A DNA stretch of 38,906 nucleotides from Dehalococcoidia bacterium (GTDB lineage: Bacteria; Chloroflexota; Dehalococcoidia; SZUA-161; SpSt-899), in assembly GCA_023271515.1 (NCBI GenBank), contig JALPXQ010000003.1, positions 1-38,906 of the forward strand. Reading direction: 5' to 3'. The position numbers and the translations under genes were made by a program. Under the pieces are notes generated by a model, which saw nothing but the letters and a program-made list of their open reading frames with translations, was not told the DNA's origin and made no database searches. Shown in pieces: positions 8,029 to 16,010 of the stretch (its first letter is position 1; every line of letters begins with the position of its first letter).

Positions 8029-9013
8029 CCATTCTCAAATTGAGGAACTGCTGAAGGCTGAGGAGGATGAACTCATCCTTTGGGCAGATGAGGTTCGCTC
8101 CAGTTGTTGCGGAGATGAGGTCCACCTGCGTGGACTGATTGAGTTCTCCAATTACTGCATCCGTGATTGTCTTTACTGTGGACTTCGCCGCAGCAATAAA
8201 AAACTTACTCGCTACCGGATGACAAAGGAGGAGATAGTTGACTGTGCTCTGACGGGGTTTCGGGCAGGAATAAAGACCATAGTCTTACAATCAGGGGATG
8301 ACCCTGGGTATCGAGAAGAGGATATCAGCCGGATTATCTATCTGATTAAGGCAAAGGCGGATGTGGCCATCACGTTGTGCGTCGGAGAGAGGGATTACAG
8401 GGAATATAGCGCATGGAAGAAGGCCGGGGCAGACAGGTATCTTCTAAGGCATGAGACGGCGAATTCACACCTTTATTCGAGGCTTCATCCCGGTCAGACG
8501 CTTGCAGGCCGTCTCAAAATCCTGGGTTGGCTGAAGGAGATTGGATATCAGGTCGGGGCAGGCAATATAGTGGGCTTGCCCGGTCAAACTGTTCAGGATT
8601 TAGCCGAGGATATCGAACTCATGAAAGAATTGGATGTTGATATGGCTGGCATTGGCCCTTTTATCCCCCATCCTGATACACCTTTAGGTGGGGAAAGGCA
8701 GGGGGAGTTGGATATGAGTTTGAAGGTGTTGGCTGCTGCCAGAATTGTCTTGAGGGACGTTCATCTACCGGCAACTACTGCAACAGGAAGTATTCATCCG
8801 GAAGGTCAGAAGATGGCTCTACGCGCAGGAGCAAATGTAATTATGCCTAACATCACACCAGCAAGATACAGGCCATTATATGAGATTTACCAGGGCAAGA
8901 CGGGTATGAAGGAGAATATGGAAGAGTCTCTTATGCGCTTAAGGAAGATGATAGAATCATGCGGGAGAAAGATTGCTGAGAGTAAAGGGCATTCCTTGAA
9001 GGTAAGCTGTTAG
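7988..9013 (+). CDS. hydE: [FeFe]-hydrogenase maturase HydE (radical SAM)
   Basis: HydE processes the HydG-derived Fe(CO)2CN-cysteine synthon toward the 2Fe subcluster. The radical-SAM motif is CIRDCLYC in the context GLIEFSNYCIRDCLYCGLRR. Further family hallmarks are the HETANSHLYSRLHPG and GNIVGLPGQT segments and a C-terminal block with MPNITPARYRPLYEIY. Two starts are possible: ATG 7988 as listed, or in-frame GTG 8006; both overlap the hydG 3' end. It completes a full maturation set, so both upstream hydrogenases can in principle receive an H-cluster. Length 335-341 aa is typical. It is the last gene of the operon before a 101-bp gap. Confidence 0.95.
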   Translation: MIGSGRVKQISTFNHSQIEELLKAEEDELILWADEVRSSCCGDEVHLRGLIEFSNYCIRDCLYCGLRRSNKKLTRYRMTKEEIVDCALTGFRAGIKTIVLQSGDDPGYREEDISRIIYLIKAKADVAITLCVGERDYREYSAWKKAGADRYLLRHETANSHLYSRLHPGQTLAGRLKILGWLKEIGYQVGAGNIVGLPGQTVQDLAEDIELMKELDVDMAGIGPFIPHPDTPLGGERQGELDMSLKVLAAARIVLRDVHLPATTATGSIHPEGQKMALRAGANVIMPNITPARYRPLYEIYQGKTGMKENMEESLMRLRKMIESCGRKIAESKGHSLKVSC

Positions 9014-9114
9014 TCGCCAATCGCAGCCCTCGGCGGCGCTCGTACCGCCGGCAGTAACCCGGGTGCTGGTTCTGAGTTCTGAATAATCAATACTCAAAAA
9101 GGAGTGATTATCTC
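9014..9114 (+). other. Gap between hydE and the hdr genes with a small GC hairpin
   Basis: CGGCGG (9031-9036) can pair with CCGCCG (9045-9050) around an 8-base loop, with no T-run after it. No convincing sigma-70 promoter is visible. AAGGAGTG sits upstream of the ATG at 9115 as ribosome site. The hyd and hdr genes may be one transcript. Confidence 0.3.
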
Positions 9115-10263
9115 ATGGAAACACTAACCCCTTTCAAAGAAGCAGTCGATGTTGTGCTGGAGGCTGGTGGTGAACCGCTGAGGACATGTTACCAGTGTGG
9201 TCTTTGCAGCGGCACCTGCCCCTGGAACCTGGTGAGGAGTTTCATCGTCCGCAGGATTATTCATCAGGCGCAGCTGGGGCTGGTTGATTTTGAGAGCGAA
9301 GAAGTATGGCAGTGCGCCACCTGCGGGGCCTGTGTGAAGCGCTGTCCCCGCGGTGTGGAGATAATTGATATCATGAGGGCGCTACGCAAGGTTATCGCCG
9401 AGGTGGGTGTAGCCAAGGTTCCTGATTCGCTGCGGATCAGTGTGAAAAATATTTCGTCTCTAGGTAACCCACAGGGAGAGGCACCGGAGAAGAGGGGGGA
9501 TTGGGCAAAGGACCGGGATATAAGGACATTTACCGAAGGTACGGATCTGCTGTATCTATCCTGCTGTGTCCCTGCTTATGATGGAAAGATTAGAAGGATA
9601 GCCCTGGCGACAACCGACATCCTCAATAAGGCAGGGATAGGTTTTGGTATCCTCGGTGAGAATGAATCCTGCTGCGGTGAGAGCGTTCGCAAATCGGGGA
9701 GTGAAACGGTGTTCCAATCCCTGGCCGAAAGCAACATTGAGACATTTACTAAGAATGGCGTGGAGCGTATCATGGTCAGTTCTCCTCACTGTTACCACAG
9801 TTTCAAGAATGAGTATCCCGAATTTGGAGGGAAGTTCGAGGTGATCCATTCCACCCAGTATCTATGGGAGCTCATCAAGGAAAAGAAGATAGAATTCAAG
9901 CGGGAACTCAATAAGAAGGTTGCTTATTCCGACCCCTGTTACCTCGGTCGACACAATGATATTTATGATGCTCCCCGTGACGTTCTAAAGAGTATCCCCG
10001 GATTGGAGTTGATGGAGCTTCCGGATTCTCACGAGCAGGCTGTTTGCTGTGGTGGAGGTGGGGGGAGGATCTGGATGGACACCCCAAAGGGGGAGAGGTT
10101 CTCGGATTTGCGGCTGGAGCAGGCGCTGGAGATGGGGGCGGATGTGTTGGCGGTTGCCTGCCCTTACTGCATGCTTAACTTCGATGACAGCGTGCTCACC
10201 ATGAGTAAAGAGAGCCTCATCGAGATCAAGGATGTTGCGGAATTAGTTCAGGAGGCCATTTGA
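9115..10263 (+). CDS. hdrD: HdrD-like heterodisulfide reductase subunit (HdrC-HdrB fusion)
   Basis: Catalytic disulfide/thiol electron-transfer subunit. The N-terminal HdrC-like part carries two [4Fe-4S] motifs (CYQCGLCSGTCP, CATCGACVKRCP). The C-terminal part has the two CCG-type Cys-rich modules of HdrB: the first has LSCCVPAY, ESCCGE and SPHCYHS; the second has DPCYLGRHND, AVCCGGGGG and ACPYCMLN. These bind the non-cubane [4Fe-4S] clusters. Length 382 aa fits an HdrD-like fusion. In methanogens the substrate is CoM-S-S-CoB; in bacteria with Flx partners the physiological disulfide is unknown. It lies 13 bp before hdrA on the same strand and, in family logic, forms HdrABC with it. Confidence 0.9.
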   Translation: METLTPFKEAVDVVLEAGGEPLRTCYQCGLCSGTCPWNLVRSFIVRRIIHQAQLGLVDFESEEVWQCATCGACVKRCPRGVEIIDIMRALRKVIAEVGVAKVPDSLRISVKNISSLGNPQGEAPEKRGDWAKDRDIRTFTEGTDLLYLSCCVPAYDGKIRRIALATTDILNKAGIGFGILGENESCCGESVRKSGSETVFQSLAESNIETFTKNGVERIMVSSPHCYHSFKNEYPEFGGKFEVIHSTQYLWELIKEKKIEFKRELNKKVAYSDPCYLGRHNDIYDAPRDVLKSIPGLELMELPDSHEQAVCCGGGGGRIWMDTPKGERFSDLRLEQALEMGADVLAVACPYCMLNFDDSVLTMSKESLIEIKDVAELVQEAI

Positions 10264-10276
10264 TTGGGGGTTCAAG

Positions 10277-12235
10277 ATGCGGGAGCCTAGAATTGGCGTA
10301 TATGTATGTCATTGCGGCAGTAATATAGCCGGAACGGTTGATGTCGAGGAGGTTGTCGGCTCTGCCCGGGACCTGGATGGTGTAGCGGTGGCTCGTGACT
10401 ACAAGTTCTGCTGCTCCGACCCCGGTCAGGATATGATCAGGGCGGATATTGCAAAGTTGGGGCTCAATCGTATAGTTGTCGCCGCCTGCTCACCGACGAT
10501 GCACGAGGTTACCTTCCGCCGTGTCTGTCAGGATTCGGGAATAAACCCCTATTTATTTGAGATGGCAAATATTCGGGAGCAATGCTCCTGGGTGACCGAG
10601 GATAAGGGAAAGGCTACCGAGAAGGCTAAATCACTGCTGGGCGCTGCGGTAAGGCGGGTTTTCTATCAGCAGCCATTGGAGACCAGAAAGGTTTCGATCA
10701 ATCCCAGTGCCCTGGTGGTGGGTGGGGGTATCGCGGGCATTCAGGCGGCCCTGAAGATCGCTGATGCCGGGTACAAGGTATACCTCGTGGAGCGCGAGCC
10801 CACCATTGGAGGGCATATGGCACAACTGGATAAGACCTTCCCTACCCTGGATTGTTCCAGTTGCATTCTCACACCAAAGATGACACTGGTGGGTTCTCAT
10901 CCTAATATCGAGCTGATGACCTACTCTGAAGTGGATGAGGTTTCGGGCTATATCGGGAATTTCAAGGTCAAGATCAGGAAGAAGGCAAGGTTTGTCGATG
11001 AGAAGAAGTGTAACGGGTGCGGCATATGTCAGGAGAAATGCCCCTTCAAAGCCGATAGCGAGTTTGATGCTGGAATGGGCAAGAGAAAGGTTATTTATAC
11101 CCCCTTTGCGCAGGCGGTGCCCAATATACCGGTCATTGACCGGGAACACTGCGTCTATTTTCTAAAGGGCAAGTGTCGTGCCTGTGAGAGGTTCTGCGAG
11201 GTAGGGGCTATTGATTTTGAGCAGGAAGACAGAATTGTTGAGGTAGAGGTAGGGACAATAATCCTGGCCACCGGTTATGGCGTTTTTGATCCCACCCCTA
11301 TTTATCAGTACGGCTATAAGCGGCTGGATAATGTTATCACGAGTCTAGAGTTCGAAAGACTGGTTAGCTCGACCGGACCGACAGATGGCAAGATTGTGCT
11401 TAAGGATGGCTCCGCCCCTCGGAGCATTGCCATTATCCATTGCGTTGGCAGCCGCGACAAGAACTATCATGAGTACTGCTCTAATGTATGCTGTATGTAT
11501 TCCCTTAAATATTCTCACCTGATAAAGGAAAAGATCGATGCGGTGGTATACCAGTTGTACATCGATATGCGCTGCTTCGGTAAGGGCTATGAGGAATTCT
11601 ATAAGCGCCTCTCGGAGGAAGGTGTCTTCTTCGTACGAGGCAAGGTATCTGAAGTTACCGATGAGGCTGTCAATGAGGAGGAAGGGAGATTAACTGTGGT
11701 GGCTGAGGATACCCTGTTAGGTTCCATAATAAAGTTGCCTGTAGATATGGTCATCCTGTCCTGCGCCCTGGAGCCGCAACCGGATGCCGAGGCCATTGGC
11801 CGACTATTCAATGTCAGCCGCAGCGCTGACGGCTTTTTTATGGAGAAGCATTCCAAGCTGGATCCGGTTGCTACCATGAGCGATGGGATATTCCTGGCCG
11901 GTTGCTGCCAGGGTCCCAAGGATATACCCCATGCCGTAGCCCAGGGATTGTCTGCGGCTGGCGAGGCATTGTCCCTGATCAGCAAGGGGGAGGTGGAGAT
12001 CGAGGCGGCTACGGCGGTTATTGACGAGAGAATCTGCTCTGCCTGCCAGATTTGCAAACTCGTTTGCCCTTATAGCGCCATCTCGTTTGATGAGGAGAAG
12101 GTGGTGTGCCAGGTGAATGAGGCTCTGTGTAAGGGATGTGGTGCTTGCGTTGGCGGCTGTCCCGGCGACGCCATAAGCCTGAATCACTTTACGAATGAGC
12201 AGATCCTGGCTCAGATGGAGGGGATGCTGCTTTAG
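10277..12235 (+). CDS. hdrA: Heterodisulfide reductase subunit A (flavin-bifurcating type)
   Basis: HdrA holds the FAD at which electrons are bifurcated or confurcated between a high-potential acceptor (HdrB side) and ferredoxin. It has an N-terminal Cys-containing domain (VYVCHCGSNIAGTVD), a Rossmann motif VVGGGIAGIQAALKIADAGY at about 147, a ferredoxin insert (CNGCGICQEKCP then CRACERFCEVGAID), a conserved VGSRD.....YCSNVCCMYSLK segment and two C-terminal [4Fe-4S] motifs (CSACQICKLVCP, CKGCGACVGGCP). Length 652 aa is typical of the non-fused form; MvhD is a separate gene on the other strand. Its stop overlaps the stop of flxA by 4 bp in convergent orientation. Confidence 0.94.
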   Translation: MREPRIGVYVCHCGSNIAGTVDVEEVVGSARDLDGVAVARDYKFCCSDPGQDMIRADIAKLGLNRIVVAACSPTMHEVTFRRVCQDSGINPYLFEMANIREQCSWVTEDKGKATEKAKSLLGAAVRRVFYQQPLETRKVSINPSALVVGGGIAGIQAALKIADAGYKVYLVEREPTIGGHMAQLDKTFPTLDCSSCILTPKMTLVGSHPNIELMTYSEVDEVSGYIGNFKVKIRKKARFVDEKKCNGCGICQEKCPFKADSEFDAGMGKRKVIYTPFAQAVPNIPVIDREHCVYFLKGKCRACERFCEVGAIDFEQEDRIVEVEVGTIILATGYGVFDPTPIYQYGYKRLDNVITSLEFERLVSSTGPTDGKIVLKDGSAPRSIAIIHCVGSRDKNYHEYCSNVCCMYSLKYSHLIKEKIDAVVYQLYIDMRCFGKGYEEFYKRLSEEGVFFVRGKVSEVTDEAVNEEEGRLTVVAEDTLLGSIIKLPVDMVILSCALEPQPDAEAIGRLFNVSRSADGFFMEKHSKLDPVATMSDGIFLAGCCQGPKDIPHAVAQGLSAAGEALSLISKGEVEIEAATAVIDERICSACQICKLVCPYSAISFDEEKVVCQVNEALCKGCGACVGGCPGDAISLNHFTNEQILAQMEGMLL

Positions 12236-13095
12236 TACTCGCTGGAGATGAAGCTCTTGATCTGGGCGTAGGTAAAGACCGGACCATCACGGCAGACATA
12301 GATATTCCCGATATTACATCTCCCGCATTTTCCTATTCCGCACTTCATCCTCTTCTCCAGCGTAGTTACCATTTGCTCCGGCCTGAAGCCGAGCTTCTCC
12401 AGAACGGGGAAGGTGAATCTTATCATAATCGGTGGGCCGCAAACGATGGCTATCGCATTCTCTGCTGAGGGAGCCACCTGCTCCAGTACCTGAGGGACGA
12501 ACCCCTCCCTTCCCTTCCAGCTTTCATCGCCTCGATCAACGGTGGTTACCATATTGACTGTCTCGTTGTTGCCCCATGCATCCAGGTCGTACTTGAAGCA
12601 GAGGTCGGCAGGAGAGCGCGCTCCATAGATAATGTGGATATCGTTGTATTTATCCCTGTTATCAAGGACATTCCAGATAAGAGACCTTAGTGGGGCCAGA
12701 CCGATGCCGCCGCCGACGAAAACGAGGTTTTTCCCCTGCAGGAGATCAAGGGGGAAGCTGTTGCCATAGGGCCCTCTGAAGCCGATTTCCGCGCCAACTC
12801 CAAGCCGGTGCAGGGCGTTGGTTACCTTGCCCACTCGCTGTAGAGTAAACTCGAGGTGGTCGCGCCGGGTGGGGCTCGATGAAATGCAGAAAGTCGCTTC
12901 GCCAACTCCGAAGACCGAGTATTCGCCGAATTGCCCCGACTCGAAGCTGAACTCATCTCTTAGCTTCTCATCCTTGAAATTGAAGTGGAAGGTTCTGACG
13001 CCAGGGGTTTCGTCAATTATCTTCTCAATCACCATTATATGCGGCAGGTATACATTACCCTGCGCCAGGAATCGGCTCCTATTGCTAGCTGTCAT
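12232..13095 (-). CDS. flxA: FAD/NAD(P)-binding oxidoreductase, FlxA / sulfhydrogenase gamma type
   Basis: Ferredoxin-NADP reductase-like subunit that exchanges electrons between NAD(P)H and the Hdr complex. The N-terminal FAD barrel has the segment ATFCISSSP; the nucleotide domain has FVGGGIGLAPLRSL and CGPPIMIRFT. The C-terminal [2Fe-2S] ligands are in KCGIGKCGRCNIGNIYVC. It resembles the Pyrococcus sulfhydrogenase gamma and anaerobic sulfite reductase B families. Placed in an operon with MvhD and two ferredoxin-like proteins opposite hdrA/hdrD, the FlxA role is favoured. ATG start at 13095 has GGGAG about 10 bases upstream. It is the last gene of the minus-strand operon. Confidence 0.88.
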   Translation of the reverse strand: MTASNRSRFLAQGNVYLPHIMVIEKIIDETPGVRTFHFNFKDEKLRDEFSFESGQFGEYSVFGVGEATFCISSSPTRRDHLEFTLQRVGKVTNALHRLGVGAEIGFRGPYGNSFPLDLLQGKNLVFVGGGIGLAPLRSLIWNVLDNRDKYNDIHIIYGARSPADLCFKYDLDAWGNNETVNMVTTVDRGDESWKGREGFVPQVLEQVAPSAENAIAIVCGPPIMIRFTFPVLEKLGFRPEQMVTTLEKRMKCGIGKCGRCNIGNIYVCRDGPVFTYAQIKSFISSEY

Positions 13096-13110
13096 TGGTG
13101 ATCATCTCCC

Positions 13111-14127
13111 TTACCCGGGCAGTTGGCCTAAGGTCTGGCAAATATCCCAGTTCACCGGGCACAGACGAATACACCTTCCGCATCCCGTACAGGCGATAAC
13201 ATCAAAAGCCATGGGGTAGAACTCAAACTTGTGGCATACCTTCTGTCTCACCCGCTGCCATTTCTCCTCCCGGGGGTTTTCCATGGGCATTTTAGTATAT
13301 AGAGGGAAGGCACAGCTATCCCAGCACCTGAATCTGGCCCCCTCTTTCTTTACCATCTCGTCGCTTATATCAAAGCAATGGCAGGTGGGACAGAGAAAGG
13401 TGCAGATGCCACAGGCGATGCACTTGGCAGCCACCTTCTCCCAGTAGGTCTCATCTTCAAAGGTGGAGAGCAGTTTATGGCTCAGGTGCTGAGTGTCTAT
13501 CTTCCTGGTTACCTTGTCGTGGGCCTTCCCTTTCGCTTCGCTGGCTCTGGCTGTATCATCTTCGGTTGCATCTTCAAGCCCGGCAGTTAGCTCCATCAGC
13601 TGTTTGCCTTTATCACTTATCTCCTCGATCAAGAACTCATCACCGGTATCGGTGAGCATGAGATCAACATCATTTGATTCTCCTGGGCTGATACCCAGGG
13701 AGGTGCAGAAGCAGGTGTCATAGGGCTTAAGGCACCCCAGCCCGACCAGCACCGCGCCCTCTCTCCTGGGGAGGTAGTAGGGGTCTTGATATGCGTCGGT
13801 GAAGATATTGTCCAGTATAGCCAGAGACCGACCATCGCAGGGGCGGATCCCGAAAATCAATTGCTGGTGCTCTTGCGATGGTAGCTTTATACTGTGGCCT
13901 TCCTTCCCCTTCTGGAAGCGGAACATTTCCTCCACCGGTGGCAGGAAGTTGGCCTTGGGTGGTTTTGCGGTATTCCTATACCAATCCAGAAAGCCGGTAT
14001 CGCTGCCATCCCATAGACCCATCTGAGCGGTATCACCTTCATTGGAGGGAACAAATATGGTGTAGTCCTTGCTCCACTGGTGGAGAAGGTTTCCTAAATC
14101 CTTTTTGTTTATCTTCTTGTGATTCAT
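13111..14127 (-). CDS. flxB: 4Fe-4S dicluster electron-transfer protein, FlxB-like
   Basis: A 338-aa iron-sulfur protein related to hydrogenase beta / sulfite reductase A subunits. The N-terminal half carries IRPCDGRSLAILD, a segment shared with the neighbouring FlxC-like protein in the form GCDGRSIVSLI, and extra Cys (LKPYDTCFCTSLG). The C-terminal half has two [4Fe-4S] motifs, CIACGICTFLCPTCHCFD and CTGCGRCIRLCP. It probably wires FlxA flavin to MvhD/HdrA. It starts 2 bp after the FlxC-like stop and is followed by flxA after 15 bp. The B versus C naming rests on gene order only. Confidence 0.8.
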   Translation of the reverse strand: MNHKKINKKDLGNLLHQWSKDYTIFVPSNEGDTAQMGLWDGSDTGFLDWYRNTAKPPKANFLPPVEEMFRFQKGKEGHSIKLPSQEHQQLIFGIRPCDGRSLAILDNIFTDAYQDPYYLPRREGAVLVGLGCLKPYDTCFCTSLGISPGESNDVDLMLTDTGDEFLIEEISDKGKQLMELTAGLEDATEDDTARASEAKGKAHDKVTRKIDTQHLSHKLLSTFEDETYWEKVAAKCIACGICTFLCPTCHCFDISDEMVKKEGARFRCWDSCAFPLYTKMPMENPREEKWQRVRQKVCHKFEFYPMAFDVIACTGCGRCIRLCPVNWDICQTLGQLPG

Positions 14128-14129
14128 TT

Positions 14130-15122
14130 TTATCTGATCAAATCCTTGGCCTCTTCCTGTTCATAGTGGGTCATTAATGGGGGCGCATCCTTAGCCATCC
14201 CTGCCTTGAAGTGGAATAGCTCATCCACCAGATCATACATCTCTCTGGTCAGGCTTCTCAAAGGAATATTCACCGGGCAGGAGCGCTCGCACTCCCCGCA
14301 ATCGCTGCACCTTCCGGCAAGATGAATGGTTCTGATTGCCTGGAACATGAGGTTCTCCTGCCACCGCGGCACCGGCATCAGCCATTGAGGCTCACTCTCC
14401 TCGACAAAACAGCGCTGGCAGAAGCACGACGGACAGATGTTCCGGCAGGCATAACAGCGGATACAGCGGCGGAACTCTCTTCTCCAGAACTCCCACCTTT
14501 CCTGCGGGGATATCCCCTTGAGGATCCTCGCCTGACCCGCCGACCTTTCGGCAAATGGTGCGGTTGGCTCACCAAGGAGGATATCGTAATCCTGTGGGGT
14601 GGGGAACTCGCATCCGAGGCAGTTGTCAAAAAGAACATCGCTTATGGGGAATTCACTTGCCTTGCCGTCAACTGTTATGACTACCTTGTCGCCTTCTCTG
14701 ATGATATCATCCAGCTCATCTCTGTCTTTGCCGGTTAGCTTCTCTACCTTACGTAGTTCAATCATCCCGGGGCAGGGGATACCGAGGATCACCAGATTAT
14801 CCCGCCTGACCTTGTTGTCCTGTATCAGGCTGACGATGGAGCGGCCATCACATCCTTTGGCTACAATAGCAACCCGTCCCTTCAGTTTGGGCCCCTTGAG
14901 ATCTGGCCCCTTGATATCTGGCAGAAATACCGCGAGATTATTGACTATGAAGGGGTTGATCACCAGTCGGTCAAGGTCGCCTTTGTCTCTGGTGATTAAT
15001 GGAGTGGTGGTGAATTTCAGGCTTCCTGGTTCGAAGCCGATAATAAGGTCAACCTTATTTTGCTCCAGCAGGGCTCCAGCCTCATGCCGCAGCTTCTGTT
15101 GTATTTTGTTGTTGCTGTTCAT
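14130..15122 (-). CDS. flxC: 4Fe-4S / F420-hydrogenase beta-like electron-transfer protein, FlxC-like
   Basis: A 330-aa protein with an N-terminal domain like the coenzyme F420 hydrogenase beta family (VAIVAKGCDGRSIV, ILGIPCPGMIE, NCLGCEFP) and two C-terminal ferredoxin motifs, CIRCYACRNICPSCFC and CSDCGECERSCPVNI. It presumably relays electrons inside the Flx-Hdr assembly; F420 use is not implied. The ORF track starts at TTG 15125; ATG one codon later (15122) is the more natural start. The 5' end overlaps flxD by about 40 bp, so translation is likely coupled. Confidence 0.8.
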   Translation of the reverse strand: MNSNNKIQQKLRHEAGALLEQNKVDLIIGFEPGSLKFTTTPLITRDKGDLDRLVINPFIVNNLAVFLPDIKGPDLKGPKLKGRVAIVAKGCDGRSIVSLIQDNKVRRDNLVILGIPCPGMIELRKVEKLTGKDRDELDDIIREGDKVVITVDGKASEFPISDVLFDNCLGCEFPTPQDYDILLGEPTAPFAERSAGQARILKGISPQERWEFWRREFRRCIRCYACRNICPSCFCQRCFVEESEPQWLMPVPRWQENLMFQAIRTIHLAGRCSDCGECERSCPVNIPLRSLTREMYDLVDELFHFKAGMAKDAPPLMTHYEQEEAKDLIR

Positions 15123-15531
15123 CAAACAATCGGTTGGGCCCGATTTCTCTTAGCCCCTCTGTTACCTCGGTAACCACCTCCACAAATTTTCCCGCCTCTG
15201 AAGCCGAGATCCAGCTTGCCTGAATCCGCTCAGGTTCTATGCCCATATACTCCAAGAACTTCTTGGTTATCGCTACCCTTCTTCGAGCACGGTAGTTCCC
15301 CGTTTGATAGTGACAATCACCGGGGTGGCAGCCCGAGATCAGGACGCCATCGAAACCCAGTTGCAGGGCCTTGAGGATGAAGAGGGGATCGACTCTCCCG
15401 GAGCAAGGAACCTTTATTATCCGTATGTTGGGGGGATACTTCTTACGGCTGGTTCCGGCCAGGTCGGCGCCGCCATAGCTGCACCACTTGCATAGAAAAC
15501 CAACTAGCTGTGGCTCCCATTCCGTGTTCAA
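15082..15531 (-). CDS. flxD: MvhD/FlxD-type [2Fe-2S] electron-transfer subunit
   Basis: Small iron-sulfur protein that docks the NADH- or H2-oxidising part to HdrA. Conserved Cys lie in FLCKWCSYGGADLAG, PCSGRVD and SGCHPGDCHY, and the protein ends with the usual helical region. The ORF track begins at TTG 15555. I prefer TTG 15531 (MNTEWEPQLVGFLC) because GGGAG lies 5 bases upstream, family members start at this point, and the promoter at 15565-15593 would place the transcript start near 15558, too close to 15555. Size is 149 aa. First gene of the minus-strand flx operon. Confidence 0.88.
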   Translation of the reverse strand: MNTEWEPQLVGFLCKWCSYGGADLAGTSRKKYPPNIRIIKVPCSGRVDPLFILKALQLGFDGVLISGCHPGDCHYQTGNYRARRRVAITKKFLEYMGIEPERIQASWISASEAGKFVEVVTEVTEGLREIGPNRLFDEQQQQNTTEAAA

Positions 15532-15564
15532 TTCAGCTCCCAAAGCTGACTCCAAACCGCCAAA

Positions 15565-15593
15565 ATTATATCATAGGCGACAAGCGATATCAA
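15565..15593 (-). promoter_or_regulatory. Sigma-70-like promoter for the flx operon
   Basis: On the minus strand TTGATA and TATAAT are separated by exactly 17 bases. The predicted transcript start gives a leader of about 27 bases to the flxD start at 15531. Confidence 0.65.
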
Positions 15594-15716
15594 GGCGCCT
15601 GACAACGCACCTTGTGAGGTCTCAAATGACTGCGGCTGCCGAATGGGGGAGCGGTTGTGGAACTGGTGATCGGGGTCCGGTGCACAATTTGCCTGAAGCG
15701 GCGACACCACCGGCAC

Positions 15717-15745
15717 TTGACTATTTGACTTCAATCTGGTATAAT
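15717..15745 (+). promoter_or_regulatory. Upstream sigma-70-like promoter of the peptide-transporter operon
   Basis: TTGACT, a 17-base spacer and a perfect TATAAT. It is the first of two tandem promoters in the 479-bp divergent region 15532-16010. Between it and the flx promoter (15594-15716) nothing is recognised. Confidence 0.65.
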
Positions 15746-15780
15746 TGAGACCATGGATACAGCGAGAGGAAAGGGGATTT

Positions 15781-15803
15781 CAAGGGGAAAGAATTCCCCC
15801 TTG
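15781..15803 (+). promoter_or_regulatory. Inverted repeat between the two tandem promoters
   Basis: CAAGGGG pairs with CCCCTTG around a 9-base loop, immediately upstream of the second -35 element. It could be an operator or a weak stem-loop in the leader from the first promoter. The position is suggestive, the function unproven. Confidence 0.35.
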
Positions 15804-15809
15804 ACTATC

Positions 15810-15838
15810 TTGACATGTAGAACTTCAGCATGTATACT
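15810..15838 (+). promoter_or_regulatory. Main sigma-70-like promoter of the peptide-transporter operon
   Basis: Consensus TTGACA, 17 bases, TATACT. The transcript would carry a leader of about 165 bases before the lipoprotein gene. Confidence 0.7.
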
Positions 15839-15899
15839 GTCTCTATAGAAATCTAGAAAAAGAGGCCGTGCAAGAGGTGAGGAGGAGCAAAGCCAGGAT

Positions 15900-15927
15900 C
15901 GAGGCCATTGAAAGCGGGCCGGCCTCG
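15900..15927 (+). other. Leader hairpin upstream of the binding-protein gene
   Basis: CGAGGCC pairs with GGCCTCG around a 14-base loop in the leader. A 33-codon GTG-initiated reading frame preceded by weak purine-rich sequence spans the same region; its reality is doubtful. AAAGGAGG at about 15994-16001 is the ribosome site for the next gene. Confidence 0.3.
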
Positions 15928-16010
15928 AAAAGGGGGTGGGAGAATAGAGCAAGAGAGTTCATTCTAAGCCAGGGAAAAACATAAAAGTATAACAAAGGAG
16001 GTATAGGTAA

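Noticed and set aside
9031-9050. Possible terminator between hydE and hdrD
   Set aside because: Only a 6-bp stem with an 8-base loop and no T-run, so not called as a terminator.
15500-15748. Short plus-strand ORF in the divergent promoter region
   Set aside because: It overlaps flxD in antisense, ends around the promoter elements, lacks a ribosome site and has no protein-like pattern.
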